A stretch of DNA of 64,000 nucleotides, from NCBI RefSeq assembly GCF_900110835.1, contig NZ_FOJG01000002.1, positions 958,979 through 1,022,978 on the forward strand, written 5' to 3'. The notes below the pieces were generated by a model that was not told the DNA's origin, made no database searches, and saw only the letters and a list, made by a program, of their open reading frames with translations. Shown piece after piece: positions 46,968-56,598 of the stretch. The stretch's first letter is position 1, and each line of letters opens with the position of its first letter. The position numbers and the translations under genes were made by a program. Source of the DNA: Chitinophaga arvensicola. GTDB taxonomy: Bacteria > Bacteroidota > Bacteroidia > Chitinophagales > Chitinophagaceae.

Positions 46968-49900
46968 TTAGAGTTGGATGTTTAAACCAATGGTGTAGTT
47001 GGGCGGAGGTAAAATGCCCCTGCCGGTAGATAAGGTAGTACCACTCCATACTTCCGGATCAAGCCCCTGGCTGTTGGCAGCCCAGCGCCATGCGTTCTGT
47101 ACCTGGAGACTGAGTCTTGCGCCACTGATACCTGCCCGGCCAATCAGCCCGGATGGCAGTTCATAGCCCAGCGTGATATCACGCAGCTTGATAAAATCGG
47201 CCTTCTGCATATGCATATCGGCTGCATCCCAGATATTGGTCAGCACGGCATCAGCACCCTGCTGATAGGCCGGGGCCATACTGCGGTCAGCCTCATCACC
47301 TGGTTTACGCCAGCGCACCAGGTTGAGCTTATCCATATTACTGGTGTAATTCAACTCCGGATAAAGATTCAGGTAAGTAGCTTTTGCACCACGCATGACG
47401 TGACCACCGTAGTAAATAAACATGAAATACAAACTGATCCCCTTATACGAAAATGTATTTTGCAGGGAGGCGGAATAAGGTGGCGTAGCCGTTCCTTCAT
47501 ATACCAGATCGGCAATGGTCAACGCCTGGGTGGTATTCACCAACTTGCCGCCAGCAGTGTAGGCCTGAGGGCGTCCCTGCGCATCCAGTCCTGCGTAACG
47601 GATACTGTACAGCGATTGCAACGGCCTGCCCACGCGGGTTTGCCCGGAAACCAGGTAACTGTATACTTCGTTGGAAGGATTCTCCAGGTTCAGCAACTCA
47701 TTTTTATTGTAGTTGAAATTCAGGGTACTCTGCCAGTTGAAGTCCTTACTTTCCACGTTGATGCTGGTAAGGGTGATATCAATACCACGATTACGCATGC
47801 TGCCATAATTCAGCATCACAGAGCCCCAGCCGGTGGTGGGATCAGCGTTGCGGTCACCCAGTAAATCCACGGTATGTTTATTATACACTTCAATGGAACC
47901 CTGCATTCTTCTTTTAAACAGATCGAAATCCACCCCGAAGTTGGTCACCTGCGTTTTTTCCCAGCGCAGTCCTGAGTTAGGGGGACTCACAATAGAACTC
48001 TGGAATTCATTGGTGAGATAATTGGTGCTGCTGGCATCTTTCGCGATCAGGTAAGGACCACTCTGTTTGGCAATATTACCATTGAGACCATAGGTAGCGC
48101 GCACCGCCGCCCTGTCGAGCCAACCGAATTTATTACGTGCTATTTCATACAATAAACCGGCAGACCACAAAGGCTTGTACTGATAGCGGGGATCGGTACC
48201 GAACAGGTTTGACTGATCCACACGGATGCTACCAGTGGCAGTTAGCTTCTGGTTAAAGGTATAGGAGCCATTTCCGTAAAACGACAAAAAGCGATCTTCT
48301 GTGTAGGTAAAACCTTTCTCCTTACTGGCAAACGAAAACTGGTTAAATACACTCTGCGTATTATTGATGTATTGGCGAAGCATCAGTTCATCGATCGGCT
48401 TATAGGTAAGACTGAAATCATCGTATCCATATTTATACAAGTTCGTGCCTGATCTCACAATTCTCCTTTTCTCTGCACCGGCGATAATATTTACCTGGTG
48501 TTTACGGGTAAACGAACGCTGGAAGTTCAACTGCGCACGCATGGTGTAGGAGTTCTGATCGTTGCGGGTTTCACTCACCTGTCCGCCCTGGGGGATGTAG
48601 TTGGTCACCACACCGGTTGCAGGATTGATCACGGTGGCATCATTGATCTGCGTTTTCACCGCATTGGCACTTTTGTGATAGAACTGTTTGTCAAACCCCT
48701 CTGTACGCTCGTTCTGGTAGCGTATATCCAGCGAAAGCCCTTTTATCAGTTTAAACTTTGCGCCGATATTGGCATTGGTATATTTACTGGTGCTGGTGGC
48801 GTGTTGTTTACCGATTTCATTCAGTGGCTGGTAGGTTTCATCCTGCAGGCCCAGGGCATTCAGACGGTCAATTTCAAACTGCGATTTGGAGATCAGCCAT
48901 TGTGCTGGCGTGCCATCTTCATTGCGCAGCATATAATAGGAAGCCTTTCCGCCGTTGAGATTGGAGAATCCGCTGAACCCATTGTCATAATCATCTTTTA
49001 CAACGCTCCCCAGCAAAGTCACATCTGCCTGGACCCATTTGGCCAGGTTGAACGCATTTTTCAGGTTGTAGCCGTAGCGGTTAGTGGTACCGCGACTTTT
49101 ATCATAGTTATTATTACCGGTATAATTGGCGGAGAGATTATATTTATAGAAGTCGCTGCCACCGGAAAAGCTCAGGTTATGTTGCTGTATCATTTTGGCA
49201 TCACGCACCAGCTCATCGAGCACCTGGTTGTAACGGTCGCGCTTCCGGTATACATTCAGCTGTTGTTGCAGTTCTGCTTCAGAAATGTTGCCGGCTTTTC
49301 TTTCATACAGCCATGCATACACGTCGTTCATGGATTTACGGGCATCCAATGAATTATAATCGCCGGAGGCGGCTGCGAACAACTGCTGCTGGAAATCTAC
49401 CAGCTCATTACTCGACATGAGGTTGGCATATTCCCAGTCGGGCAGCGGTGTCAGCTTCATGGTACCACTGTAACTGATACGGGGCTTTCCTGCCACGCCG
49501 CTGCGGGTAACAATAACAATCACGCCGTTGGCAGCTCTGGCGCCGTAAATGGAAGCTGCGCTGGCATCTTTCAAAATGGTAATGCTGCTTATTTCAGCCG
49601 GATTCAGTGCCGCCAGTGCACCTTCATATACGATACCATCTACCACATACAGCGGTGCTTTGTTACCATTCACTGTAGATACGCCACGGATCTGGATACT
49701 TCCCTGTGAGGTGAGGCCGGCCACCATGCCTTCCATGCGCTCCATGATATTTGTTTGCAGCTTACCTTTCATATCATCGGCGGTAATGGTGGAATAGGAA
49801 CCTGCGGCCCTTTCCCTTGAAATGGTCTGGTAACCGGTGTTTACCACCGCTACTTCCTTTATCTGTGAAGCAATACGGGCCAAACGTATATACAGCCCCG

Positions 49901-50630
49901 TAGTATTCTCCGTAAGCACTACTACTTTAGGACTGTAGCCCAGGAAAGAAACAACGAGCGTAGATCCGGGTTCGCCCTCCAGGGTAAATTGCCCGTTGGC
50001 ATCCGCAATGGCGGTCTGCATCTTTGCTTTCTTTACCGTGATACTCGCGCCGGGAAGCGGATTTCCCTGTTCATCAGTGACGGTACCGGTAACGACCTGA
50101 AAAACCGCTGCGGCGGCGGTAGTAACGGGTGATGCCACCGGTTGCTCCCCGGAAAGGATAATGGATTCTCCTTCTATCAGAAAGGTGATCCGTTCTTTTT
50201 TAAACACTTTCACCAGCAGTTCATCCAACGGCATCTGGCTGGCTTTCTCCGTCACGATGCTGTTAAGATTTACATCTTCCTTATTATAAAAGAAAGAGTA
50301 ACTGGTTTGTTTTTTGATTTCTTCAAAAAAATGCTTCATGCTGATGGCCTTACCGCTCAGCGTTACACGCTGCGCCAGACTTTTAGCACTGAGTTGCAGG
50401 AAGCATAAGAGAAGCAGACCGGATGTCAGTTTCATTGTTCGCAATAATTGTTTCCCATCCGCTGGCAGCCATTTTTGTTTTAGCCGGTTGACGGTGGCTG
50501 TTAAAGATGCCGGTGTAATACATACATCCGGGGCTTTTTTGATTTTGGTTGGAACTGGATGTGGCGCATGGCTATAGTGCCCTGGAAACAGGGATATAGC
50601 GGCCCGCCACCGAGATGCAGTTTTTTGCAT
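46968..50630 (-). CDS. SusC-family TonB-dependent transducer with STN signalling domain
   Basis: About 1220 aa from the ATG at 50630 (MQKTASRWR, preceded by ACAAAGGT), the usual opening of this family. A signal core (SGLLLLCFLQLSAKSLAQ) lies at about residues 69-86, and the ATG at 50435 is a shorter alternative. Domain order: STN (VTLSGKAISMKHFFEEIKKQ), carboxypeptidase-like beta domain (VTDEQGNPLPGASITVKKAK), plug (LYVVDGIVYEGALAALNPAE; LKDASAASIYGARAANGVIV) and barrel ending PNYTIGLNIQL. The STN domain contacts FecR to switch on the ECF sigma when substrate is bound. Confidence 0.95.
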   Translation of the reverse strand: MQKTASRWRAAISLFPGHYSHAPHPVPTKIKKAPDVCITPASLTATVNRLKQKWLPADGKQLLRTMKLTSGLLLLCFLQLSAKSLAQRVTLSGKAISMKHFFEEIKKQTSYSFFYNKEDVNLNSIVTEKASQMPLDELLVKVFKKERITFLIEGESIILSGEQPVASPVTTAAAAVFQVVTGTVTDEQGNPLPGASITVKKAKMQTAIADANGQFTLEGEPGSTLVVSFLGYSPKVVVLTENTTGLYIRLARIASQIKEVAVVNTGYQTISRERAAGSYSTITADDMKGKLQTNIMERMEGMVAGLTSQGSIQIRGVSTVNGNKAPLYVVDGIVYEGALAALNPAEISSITILKDASAASIYGARAANGVIVIVTRSGVAGKPRISYSGTMKLTPLPDWEYANLMSSNELVDFQQQLFAAASGDYNSLDARKSMNDVYAWLYERKAGNISEAELQQQLNVYRKRDRYNQVLDELVRDAKMIQQHNLSFSGGSDFYKYNLSANYTGNNNYDKSRGTTNRYGYNLKNAFNLAKWVQADVTLLGSVVKDDYDNGFSGFSNLNGGKASYYMLRNEDGTPAQWLISKSQFEIDRLNALGLQDETYQPLNEIGKQHATSTSKYTNANIGAKFKLIKGLSLDIRYQNERTEGFDKQFYHKSANAVKTQINDATVINPATGVVTNYIPQGGQVSETRNDQNSYTMRAQLNFQRSFTRKHQVNIIAGAEKRRIVRSGTNLYKYGYDDFSLTYKPIDELMLRQYINNTQSVFNQFSFASKEKGFTYTEDRFLSFYGNGSYTFNQKLTATGSIRVDQSNLFGTDPRYQYKPLWSAGLLYEIARNKFGWLDRAAVRATYGLNGNIAKQSGPYLIAKDASSTNYLTNEFQSSIVSPPNSGLRWEKTQVTNFGVDFDLFKRRMQGSIEVYNKHTVDLLGDRNADPTTGWGSVMLNYGSMRNRGIDITLTSINVESKDFNWQSTLNFNYNKNELLNLENPSNEVYSYLVSGQTRVGRPLQSLYSIRYAGLDAQGRPQAYTAGGKLVNTTQALTIADLVYEGTATPPYSASLQNTFSYKGISLYFMFIYYGGHVMRGAKATYLNLYPELNYTSNMDKLNLVRWRKPGDEADRSMAPAYQQGADAVLTNIWDAADMHMQKADFIKLRDITLGYELPSGLIGRAGISGARLSLQVQNAWRWAANSQGLDPEVWSGTTLSTGRGILPPPNYTIGLNIQL

Positions 50631-50754
50631 ACCTTTGTCAGGAGTTTGGTTGTTAAAAAATGGGCTACCCGCCTTTTTTTGAAACCTGCTTTCCGCCGCT
50701 GCGGGGCCTAATCCGCAGTGGCTTTTTACAGCCTTCAATATATTGCCTGAATCA

Positions 50755-51963
50755 TCAGGGTGTTACAATTACTTTATTGCCATTTTCAATTCTAAAGTGG
50801 ACTTTCGTTTTACGCAAAGCATTTAATACGCCCTGCAATGAAATTTTCATGCTCAGTTCTCCGCCAAAATTTATATCCGGTACTCCCCTTTCATACACCA
50901 CTTTTACATCATACCACCGTTCCAGGGTGCGCATTACTTCCTGCAGTGAAGCATCCTGGAAATTGAAGAATCCCCTTTTCCAGGCAGTTATTTTATCCAT
51001 GTCGGGTACCTCCAGTACCTGTATATTATTATTGCCGGTGTGGCTCAACCGGGCCTGCTGGCCGGGCTTCAGCAATACCGGCGCCTCCTTTTCCACCCGG
51101 GTAGCAATGACACCTTTTACCAGGGTGGTTTGAATATAGGGTTCATTGTCGTACGCATTAATATTGAAGTGCGTACCCAACACTTTTACTTCTGCACGGT
51201 TGCCAATGTTCACGATAAAAGTGCGCCGTGAATCTGCTGCAATTTCAAAATAGGCTTCCCCGGTTACCGTTACCCGCCGCACCTTGTCTGTAAATGCTAC
51301 CGGGTACCGCAGACTGCTGCCTGCATTGAGCCATACGCGCGAACCATCCGGCAGCACCAGGTTAAACTGACGGCCTACCGGTGTAGATACGCTGTTAAAT
51401 ATTTCTTCCGGCGCCGTATTGCCAGTGGCCTCATAGCGCAATTGTCCTTTATTCATCGATACGGTGGTACCGCTTTCTCTGGCTATTTCTGCATTACTCA
51501 TACTATCCAGCAGTACCTGCCGGCCATTGGCCAGGGTGAGCACAGCGCCCTGCCTTCCTGGCTTAATTTCAGGTACTTTGGTAGTGATAGAGAGATCTGT
51601 TTTAGGCCGTGGCGTATAATATATATAATAGCCACCGGCACTCAGCAGCACGGCAATAGCCGCCGCCCAGCCCCAGCGCAGGAGGCCGATGCGCCGCACT
51701 GGCGCTTCAATCACTGGTTGCAGGGAGGCACTAAGTCCGTCGGCTTCCTGCAACAGCAGCTGCCAGGTAAGTTCTTCCTGGTGCGAATCCGGCGCCAGGA
51801 ACGGACCATCCCCGGCAGCAGCCACCTGCACGGCCTCCGTGTGAACGGCTTCCTGTGCGGGATCGCTCAGTAACCGGAACAGCTCCTGGAGCTGCTCCGC
51901 AGTAGCCTGGCCCGATACATACAGGCGCCAGAGATCTTCGATATGTTGCTTACCTTTGTTCAT
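50755..51963 (-). CDS. FecR-family anti-sigma factor
   Basis: 402 aa single-pass inner-membrane protein. The N-terminal cytoplasmic part binds the sigma factor. One TM segment (WGWAAAIAVLLSAGGYYIYY) precedes the periplasmic FecR domain (VSTPVGRQFNLVLPDGSRVW; NAGSSLRYPVAF; LGTHFNINAYDNEPYIQTTL) and the DUF4974-type C-terminus (LQEVMRTLERWYDVKVVYER). Lies 57 bp after the sigma gene and 124 bp before SusC, completing a cell-surface signalling set. Confidence 0.95.
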   Translation of the reverse strand: MNKGKQHIEDLWRLYVSGQATAEQLQELFRLLSDPAQEAVHTEAVQVAAAGDGPFLAPDSHQEELTWQLLLQEADGLSASLQPVIEAPVRRIGLLRWGWAAAIAVLLSAGGYYIYYTPRPKTDLSITTKVPEIKPGRQGAVLTLANGRQVLLDSMSNAEIARESGTTVSMNKGQLRYEATGNTAPEEIFNSVSTPVGRQFNLVLPDGSRVWLNAGSSLRYPVAFTDKVRRVTVTGEAYFEIAADSRRTFIVNIGNRAEVKVLGTHFNINAYDNEPYIQTTLVKGVIATRVEKEAPVLLKPGQQARLSHTGNNNIQVLEVPDMDKITAWKRGFFNFQDASLQEVMRTLERWYDVKVVYERGVPDINFGGELSMKISLQGVLNALRKTKVHFRIENGNKVIVTP

Positions 51964-52020
51964 GCAGATATTAGTAAAGACACCTTGCTCAACAGGCAGG
52001 ACTAGTACCCAATAAAAAAA

Positions 52021-52608
52021 TCAGAAAAGGAACCATACACTGAATAACAACAGGTAGAAGTCGCCATACTGCTGCAGGTATTGCCGGATACTTTTGAGCG
52101 TTTGCACCATATGGTTACGCACGGTATTTTTGCTGATACCCAGCCGGGAGGCTATTTCCTGGTAACTCAGTCCCTCTTCCTGCTGCAGGCGGAAAATGCG
52201 CTGCTGCTGTGCGGGCAGGCGCCCGGTAGCTTCGGTAATCAACTTTTCAAGTTTACGGTAACCGGATAAGTCGTCATGATGACTATCATGCAATGCCTGG
52301 CTAACGAAGTACTGCATCCTGGATTCCAGCTCCTGGCGGCGCAGACGGTTGAGGCAACGGTTGGCCGTAACCCTGTACAGGTAAGCAGCGGGCTGGTCTA
52401 TCTCCACCAGCGTTTTCCGTTCTGCCCATACATATAAAAAAACTTCCTGCACCACTTCTTCCGCCCAGAATGCTGATTTCATGAGCTTATAGGCATTGGC
52501 ACGCAACGGCTCATAATATTGGCGGAACAACTGCGCAAACGCATGCCCATCTCCATCTGCAATGGACACGAAAAGCAATTGATCGGTATGAAGATCTTTT
52601 TCCGGCAA
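52021..52608 (-). CDS. ECF RNA polymerase sigma factor (FecI-like)
   Basis: 195 aa. Region 2 (LRANAYKLMKSAFWAEEVVQ; EVFLYVWAERKTL) and region 4 (LPAQQQRIFRLQQEEGLSYQ; EIASRLGISKNTVRNHMVQT) are complete. A hydrophobic tail (FYLLLFSVWFLF) is seen in many Bacteroidota members. Start ATG at 52608. It heads the operon sigma-FecR-SusC-SusD-thioredoxin-esterase and should direct SusC transcription when FecR releases it. Confidence 0.95.
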   Translation of the reverse strand: MPEKDLHTDQLLFVSIADGDGHAFAQLFRQYYEPLRANAYKLMKSAFWAEEVVQEVFLYVWAERKTLVEIDQPAAYLYRVTANRCLNRLRRQELESRMQYFVSQALHDSHHDDLSGYRKLEKLITEATGRLPAQQQRIFRLQQEEGLSYQEIASRLGISKNTVRNHMVQTLKSIRQYLQQYGDFYLLLFSVWFLF

Positions 52609-52667
52609 TTTATTATGGTTAGCGACGCTGCTTTTACAGCAACGTCCTGCAATAGTGGCTATGGCAT

Positions 52668-52697
52668 AAAAAAACCATCTTCCGGTGGCGAAGATGG
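52668..52697 (-). terminator. Terminator insulating the sigma operon from the toxin array
   Basis: CCATCTTC and GAAGATGG form an 8-bp stem with a 7-nt loop; on the minus strand a run of seven T follows. It lies about 60 bp before the sigma start and ends transcripts coming from the array. With the Rhs remnant this accounts for the gap 52609-52920. Confidence 0.75.
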
Positions 52698-52822
52698 AAT
52701 AAACTTATAATGTTCCCTGGCTGTATTTCTTACTCGTCCAAACTGCTACATCTATCATAAAGGTGCAAATATTGTTCAATTCCTTTTAACGGATGCGTGC
52801 AAAATTAGTTTTTTTTAATTGA

Positions 52823-52911
52823 TTATTGAGTAATTCGGTTCTTCAGCGCATTCAAACTGCTCCCCGCCATCGCCAACCCAAACAGATAATAGTAAGTCTC
52901 CCCCGGCAAAT
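52823..52911 (-). pseudogene. Rhs core-tip remnant 1
   Basis: The minus-strand frame reads YYYLFGLAMAGSSLNALKN and then RITQ and TAA at 52823-52825. It matches the Rhs tip HYYPFGLTMAGISSNALKG seen intact at 60397. It starts about 10-25 bp after the stop of the preceding small gene (52921). Confidence 0.8.
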
Positions 52912-52920
52912 GTTACATCT

Positions 52921-53442
52921 TTATTTCTCCGAAGAAATTTTAGTATAACTGAAAGCTTCAAAAAATCCACAAAAATCATAGTGTTTGGCTTCTTTCGGAA
53001 AATTGTTCTTTATAATTTTCAATATTCCATATAGATTTGTGTCAGAAACATTTTCACTTTTAACTAAATTATCCAATTTTAATGTGTATTTAAAAGAGTC
53101 ATGGGAGAGCTTTTTATTATCATTCTTTAATAAAGGAATATTTATCAATAAGCTATCAACATGTCTTTTGTCATCACTTGTAAGATGAAATGCTATCAAC
53201 TTTATAAGTGAATCATTCTTCTGTATAGAATAGTTTATAGTATCACGCTTCTCAAAGCAAAAGCCAACAATTCCTTCTCCTTGATAGTTAAAACTGATAG
53301 AATAGTATGATGTATTGTTGGGGCATTCTATTAAAAGGCTACAAGTTTTGTAAATTAAATTATTGCTTCCCTCCTTACGAGATTGGCGCTCAGAGCAACT
53401 GATCAAACATAAAATTGTACAGAAAAGTTTCAATAACCTCAT
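52921..53442 (-). CDS. Small lipoprotein, probable orphan immunity protein
   Basis: 173 aa from the ATG at 53442 (MRLLKLF); one earlier in-frame ATG at 53451. Lipobox TILCLISCSERQSR. The mature part is beta-rich with paired Lys/Asp (YYSISFNYQGEGIVGFCFEK) and unrecognised. Its stop is followed at once by an Rhs core remnant, and it is preceded by a short toxin-like open frame: the position of an immunity gene. Function inferred from that layout only. Confidence 0.65.
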   Translation of the reverse strand: MRLLKLFCTILCLISCSERQSRKEGSNNLIYKTCSLLIECPNNTSYYSISFNYQGEGIVGFCFEKRDTINYSIQKNDSLIKLIAFHLTSDDKRHVDSLLINIPLLKNDNKKLSHDSFKYTLKLDNLVKSENVSDTNLYGILKIIKNNFPKEAKHYDFCGFFEAFSYTKISSEK

Positions 53443-53491
53443 TTTAAACATAGGATCGGTTTTATCTATTCAGAAAATAATACGCCGGATT

Positions 53492-53712
53492 TTAGTCATA
53501 GCCCTCCATCATTAGAAGAGAGGTAACCAATTCTTGACCTAATACAACATATTCAGATTGTTTTTCAGTCTGAGTTTGGTTAGAAGTAAAGGTTAAAACC
53601 GAATCCGCACCAGTACCATTTTGAGATACGTTTTCATTTGCGGCATCAGGCCTGAGTAATGCGTCTCCTCCAATAGGTGAACCCAAATGGATCATCATAT
53701 TTCTCCTCCGGT
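53492..53712 (-). pseudogene. Rhs core junction remnant 2 with short tail open frame
   Basis: The minus strand has TAACCGGAGGAGA directly after the preceding stop, the same 13 bases as before the Rhs tip at 60397, then TTTGGG in register. In the Rhs frame it reads KYDDPFGFTYWRRRITQA and stops. An ATG in another frame (53698) opens 68 codons to 53492 that may be a surviving toxin tail. No function is recognised. Confidence 0.45.
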
Positions 53713-54329
53713 TAATTCGAAATCGTTTCCTCCACTGCTCCGTACCAGGCGTATTTTTTTGTATTAAAGTGGAAGGAGTCTTGAATACGCCCGGTTTTAC
53801 GGGCCACCCTCAGACATTTCTCATAAACACTATAATAATCAATAATAAAATCTATACAATCATTGATCTCTTTTTTACTTTTCCAGTCTATTACTACAGG
53901 AAAACATGAATACATGCTGATGCCCTCCGGATGAACTATCTTATTTATCATATATAAAGCATCAATTTGCATATTATAATATTGCGTCTTAGGCTTTCCG
54001 ACACATGTCCGCTCTATCCCTTCATTAAAAAATTTATTCACCTTTCTACAGCACAATGAGGTATCTCCTTTAAACTTCAAAAGCATTTCAACAATGACGA
54101 GTTTTATGCTATCTGAAAGCTTAAGAACCGCATCAAGATCATAAAAATCTGTTGGTGTTTTTATAATGGTATCTCCCAAATTTACAGATATTACTAACTT
54201 ATATCCATCCATTTGATCTGCATAATGTCGACACGCTACCTTATCTACAGAAATACATTTCACCTGGGCGAACGTAATTTCAGATAATAATAGAAACACA
54301 AACACTATACAAAAAAATCTTTTAGTCAT
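53712..54329 (-). CDS. Secreted protein, probable orphan immunity protein
   Basis: 205 aa from the ATG at 54329 (MTKRFFCIVFVFLLLSEITF, signal peptide); an in-frame ATG at 54344 adds five residues. The mature part has several cysteines (KVACRHYADQ; SLCCRKVNKF; EGIERTCVGK), hinting at disulfides, and a helical C-terminus. Unrecognised. The stop is followed within a few bases by the Rhs junction sequence TAACCGGAGGAGA, as for other genes in the array. Confidence 0.65.
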   Translation of the reverse strand: MTKRFFCIVFVFLLLSEITFAQVKCISVDKVACRHYADQMDGYKLVISVNLGDTIIKTPTDFYDLDAVLKLSDSIKLVIVEMLLKFKGDTSLCCRKVNKFFNEGIERTCVGKPKTQYYNMQIDALYMINKIVHPEGISMYSCFPVVIDWKSKKEINDCIDFIIDYYSVYEKCLRVARKTGRIQDSFHFNTKKYAWYGAVEETISN

Positions 54330-54399
54330 TATAATCAGTTCCATCCAATACTTTTTTTTAATGCCTGCTGCTTATTTACATCTATAAACGCTATCTGGA

Positions 54400-54786
54400 T
54401 TAATCAATTCCACTAACTGTTTTAACAGGCTCTAATAATGCAGGCAAACAGATATTACCAATCATTAGCGATTTAAGGGTATCCTTTGATAAAATATAAG
54501 CGGCATTTTTAAACCCATATTCATTGGGCAAAGGGGCATATACTGTTAACAGGATAGTATCATTCCTGTTTACCCAGGTACCTAAAAAATCTGATTCTGT
54601 TCTTTTCCTGTAACGGGTATCTTCCTTACTAAACTTGAGGCTAAATGTTCCATGCTCCTTCAAATTCAGGTTCCATTTCTTTGTCGTAGTATACCATACG
54701 GAACATTCAGTTGCCGTATGAGCGTACAATGCATGCTGAGATGCCGGATTGAACCGCATTATAAAATACAAAAGTAGAATATTCAT
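54400..54786 (-). CDS. Small protein of unknown function
   Basis: 128 aa; the start may be ATG 54786 or the Met at residue 10 (MRFNPASQHALYA). The middle reads as a beta-sandwich lipocalin-like strand set (KEHGTFSLKFSKEDTRYRKR; TWVNRNDTILLTVYAPLPNE), with ILSKDTLKSLMIG near the end. The 5' end may be missing: no clear signal peptide although relatives of this style are exported. It may be a truncated orphan immunity gene. Confidence 0.5.
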   Translation of the reverse strand: MNILLLYFIMRFNPASQHALYAHTATECSVWYTTTKKWNLNLKEHGTFSLKFSKEDTRYRKRTESDFLGTWVNRNDTILLTVYAPLPNEYGFKNAAYILSKDTLKSLMIGNICLPALLEPVKTVSGID

Positions 54787-55403
54787 AATATTGACTAATA
54801 CGCTGAAATCGCCCTTACTTGTTTGATTGGATTTGGGGCAATTAAGTATCCCCCACGCTCTCCTCGACTAACATCGAACGGTCAACAGTTTGTTTTGCTT
54901 AGAACGAAAAGGTAAATAATTTATTCCACTATTGTCCGTCGCTAATTTAAAATGATCGTCGAACAATACAAAATTAAGATGTGTTTTCTGCCTGTCAGGA
55001 TTGACTTGATAGATTCTTTCTCTTTCAGTCACCGGTAGTCATTGCTAAAAAATGCTATTGAACAGGGTCTGTTGATTCGCACTGGTTAATCCATACGCGC
55101 CTTCATATGTTGCCCCACTGCCATTAAAAGCATGCACCGATCGGTGAGCATATTTTCAACAGAAGGAGCTTTGTCATTTCTCCTTAGGCTCATTTGACTC
55201 ATAAAAAGCCTCGGCGCTCAGGGATATGGCATCACTTGCCATTCATACGCCATATCGGGTTTGCTACTGCATTTTTTGAAATAATGACCCTCATTAGAAA
55301 TGATTTTACAATAAAAGATGGCCCAGGGCACTCGATTTTGTTTTACAAATTCTATGTAACTTTGGCTGAAAATTAAGCTCCTTACTATTCTTATCCTGTA
55401 GCT
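54787..55403. other. Gene-poor stretch with coding remnants
   Basis: No complete gene. On the minus strand 54868-55032 keeps a 55-codon open piece with protein-like composition (VNPDRQKTHLNFVLFDDHFK) ending in TAG, probably a gene tail. No hairpin terminator or repeat is seen here. Confidence 0.35.
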
Positions 55404-55663
55404 ATGCGCAATTCCTATATGTCAATTGTACTTGCACTGCTCCAACTTTTCTGTTTTGGGATGATGGGAGATATGGAATGAAAATTAAGGATGGATTTGC
55501 CGTTACAGGCTCCGTATCTACAGTAGAATATACCATTACACGAATAGGTAAAAGAGATTTTGATGCAGTATATTCCGGTAAAACCTGGAACGAAGGTGAC
55601 CGGGATAGCTTGAGTATAAACAATGGAATGCTATTTAACGCAAAGCTACCAATTGTTCGATAG
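55404..55663 (+). pseudogene. Frameshifted small exported protein gene
   Basis: ATG 55404 opens a signal-like sequence (MRNSYMSIVLALLQLFCFG) that soon stops. A second frame, offset by two, continues with WDDGRYGMKIKDGFAVTGSV and ends at 55663 (TAG after KLPIVR). A shift near the GGG at 55458-55460 would join them into one protein of about 85 aa. Opposite strand to most of the array. Confidence 0.45.
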
Positions 55664-55762
55664 TGTAATCGCGTGCGGTTATATTAAAGAATCTGAACTT
55701 TGAAATGATTTATGGGCCGGTGGAATTTTCGTAATATCAGTTCTAGCAAAATATCAATAGCT

Positions 55763-56170
55763 ATGAGAATTAAGTCCTTTCAGGAAATGCTTTTGGAATA
55801 TAATATTTCAGAACTTGAGCCAGATGACAACACAGAGAGAAAAGAAATGCTATCTAAATACGATAATTCAGTTATCCTTGAAGGTGGCTTTATGGAATTT
55901 GAAAATTTGGATAAGTGGATTAGAATTACATTGGGAAAAAACAATATCATGTATATTTTTTATGGAAAGACCGGATATGATTACGGCTTTGCAGAATATT
56001 TCTTTGATGATGCCAGAGAGGCGCAGGAAGTAACCAGGGCTATTCCTAATATTTATACATTATATCCTAAGTCTTATAAGCCAAATCATATTTGTAAAAG
56101 TGATGGATATGATGAAGAAGTAGCGTATGACCCCGAAAATAAAGATGCTATTTTCCTGGGAGATATCTAA
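55763..56170 (+). CDS. Small acidic cytoplasmic protein, possible immunity-like
   Basis: 135 aa from the ATG at 55763 (MRIKSFQEML); the frame extends to 55712. Acidic and aromatic-rich (WIRITLGKNNIMYIFYGKTG; YDYGFAEYFFDDAREAQEVT). No signal peptide. I do not recognise it. Soluble acidic proteins of this size are common immunity partners, but it is on the plus strand while its neighbours are on the minus. Confidence 0.6.
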   Translation: MRIKSFQEMLLEYNISELEPDDNTERKEMLSKYDNSVILEGGFMEFENLDKWIRITLGKNNIMYIFYGKTGYDYGFAEYFFDDAREAQEVTRAIPNIYTLYPKSYKPNHICKSDGYDEEVAYDPENKDAIFLGDI

Positions 56171-56215
56171 ATAAGCCCAATAATCTATCTATCTATAATT
56201 CTTACATTGTCATAT

Positions 56216-56458
56216 CTATCTCAAATACGCTAAAGATGCTGTTATTTGACTAGCCATCTCCAAAAAAGTATTCCGATTAGTTTTATGATGCAATTCCAAA
56301 ACGCCAATTTTATGTTCTTGATAAAAAATCAGGAATCTTGAATAATCCAGTCTATTAGCATCCTTTGTTATAAAGTCAAAAAAGGCTATAACCTCTCCGG
56401 ATGATCTTTCACTCACATACTTATTTAAATTACCATTCCAGTCCACTAGTATTCCCAA
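56216..56458 (-). pseudogene. 5'-truncated immunity-like gene fused to an Rhs remnant
   Basis: 80 codons from a TTG inside an Rhs core remnant; the frame carries VIAFFDFITKDANRLDYSRF and ends MASQITASLAYLR. No proper start exists, so the gene has probably lost its 5' end by recombination into the Rhs fragment. Its 3' end resembles 57199-57235 (shared CTAAAGATGCT on the plus strand). Confidence 0.45.
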
Positions 56459-56592
56459 ACTCCCTACTTTGCAATTCCTTCCCGTTATACTTCATCCCAT
56501 TCTCCGGACAATTGCTTCACTCCAGTGGATCAGATGAAATCCCCGCCATCGTCAGTCCAAACAGATAATAATGCGCCTCTTTCTGCAGTGGG
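56440..56592 (-). pseudogene. Rhs core-tip remnant 3
   Basis: The minus strand reads HYYLFGLTMAGISSDPLE, then TGA. After a frameshift it reads PENGMKYNGKELQSREFGNT and SGLEW, then TAA. The intact tip at 60397 has PENRLKYNGKELQSKEFGDG at the same place. It begins right after the stop of the lipoprotein gene at 56599. Confidence 0.85.
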
Positions 56593-56598
56593 GAATTG

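Noticed and set aside
48498..49352. 284-codon plus-strand open frame opposite the STN-type SusC
   Set aside because: Antisense shadow of a strongly conserved TonB receptor with the same GC pattern; no independent start signal.
50631..50738. Longer SusC start at 50738
   Set aside because: It would be a TTG and adds 36 non-family residues; the ATG at 50630 gives the usual MQKT opening.
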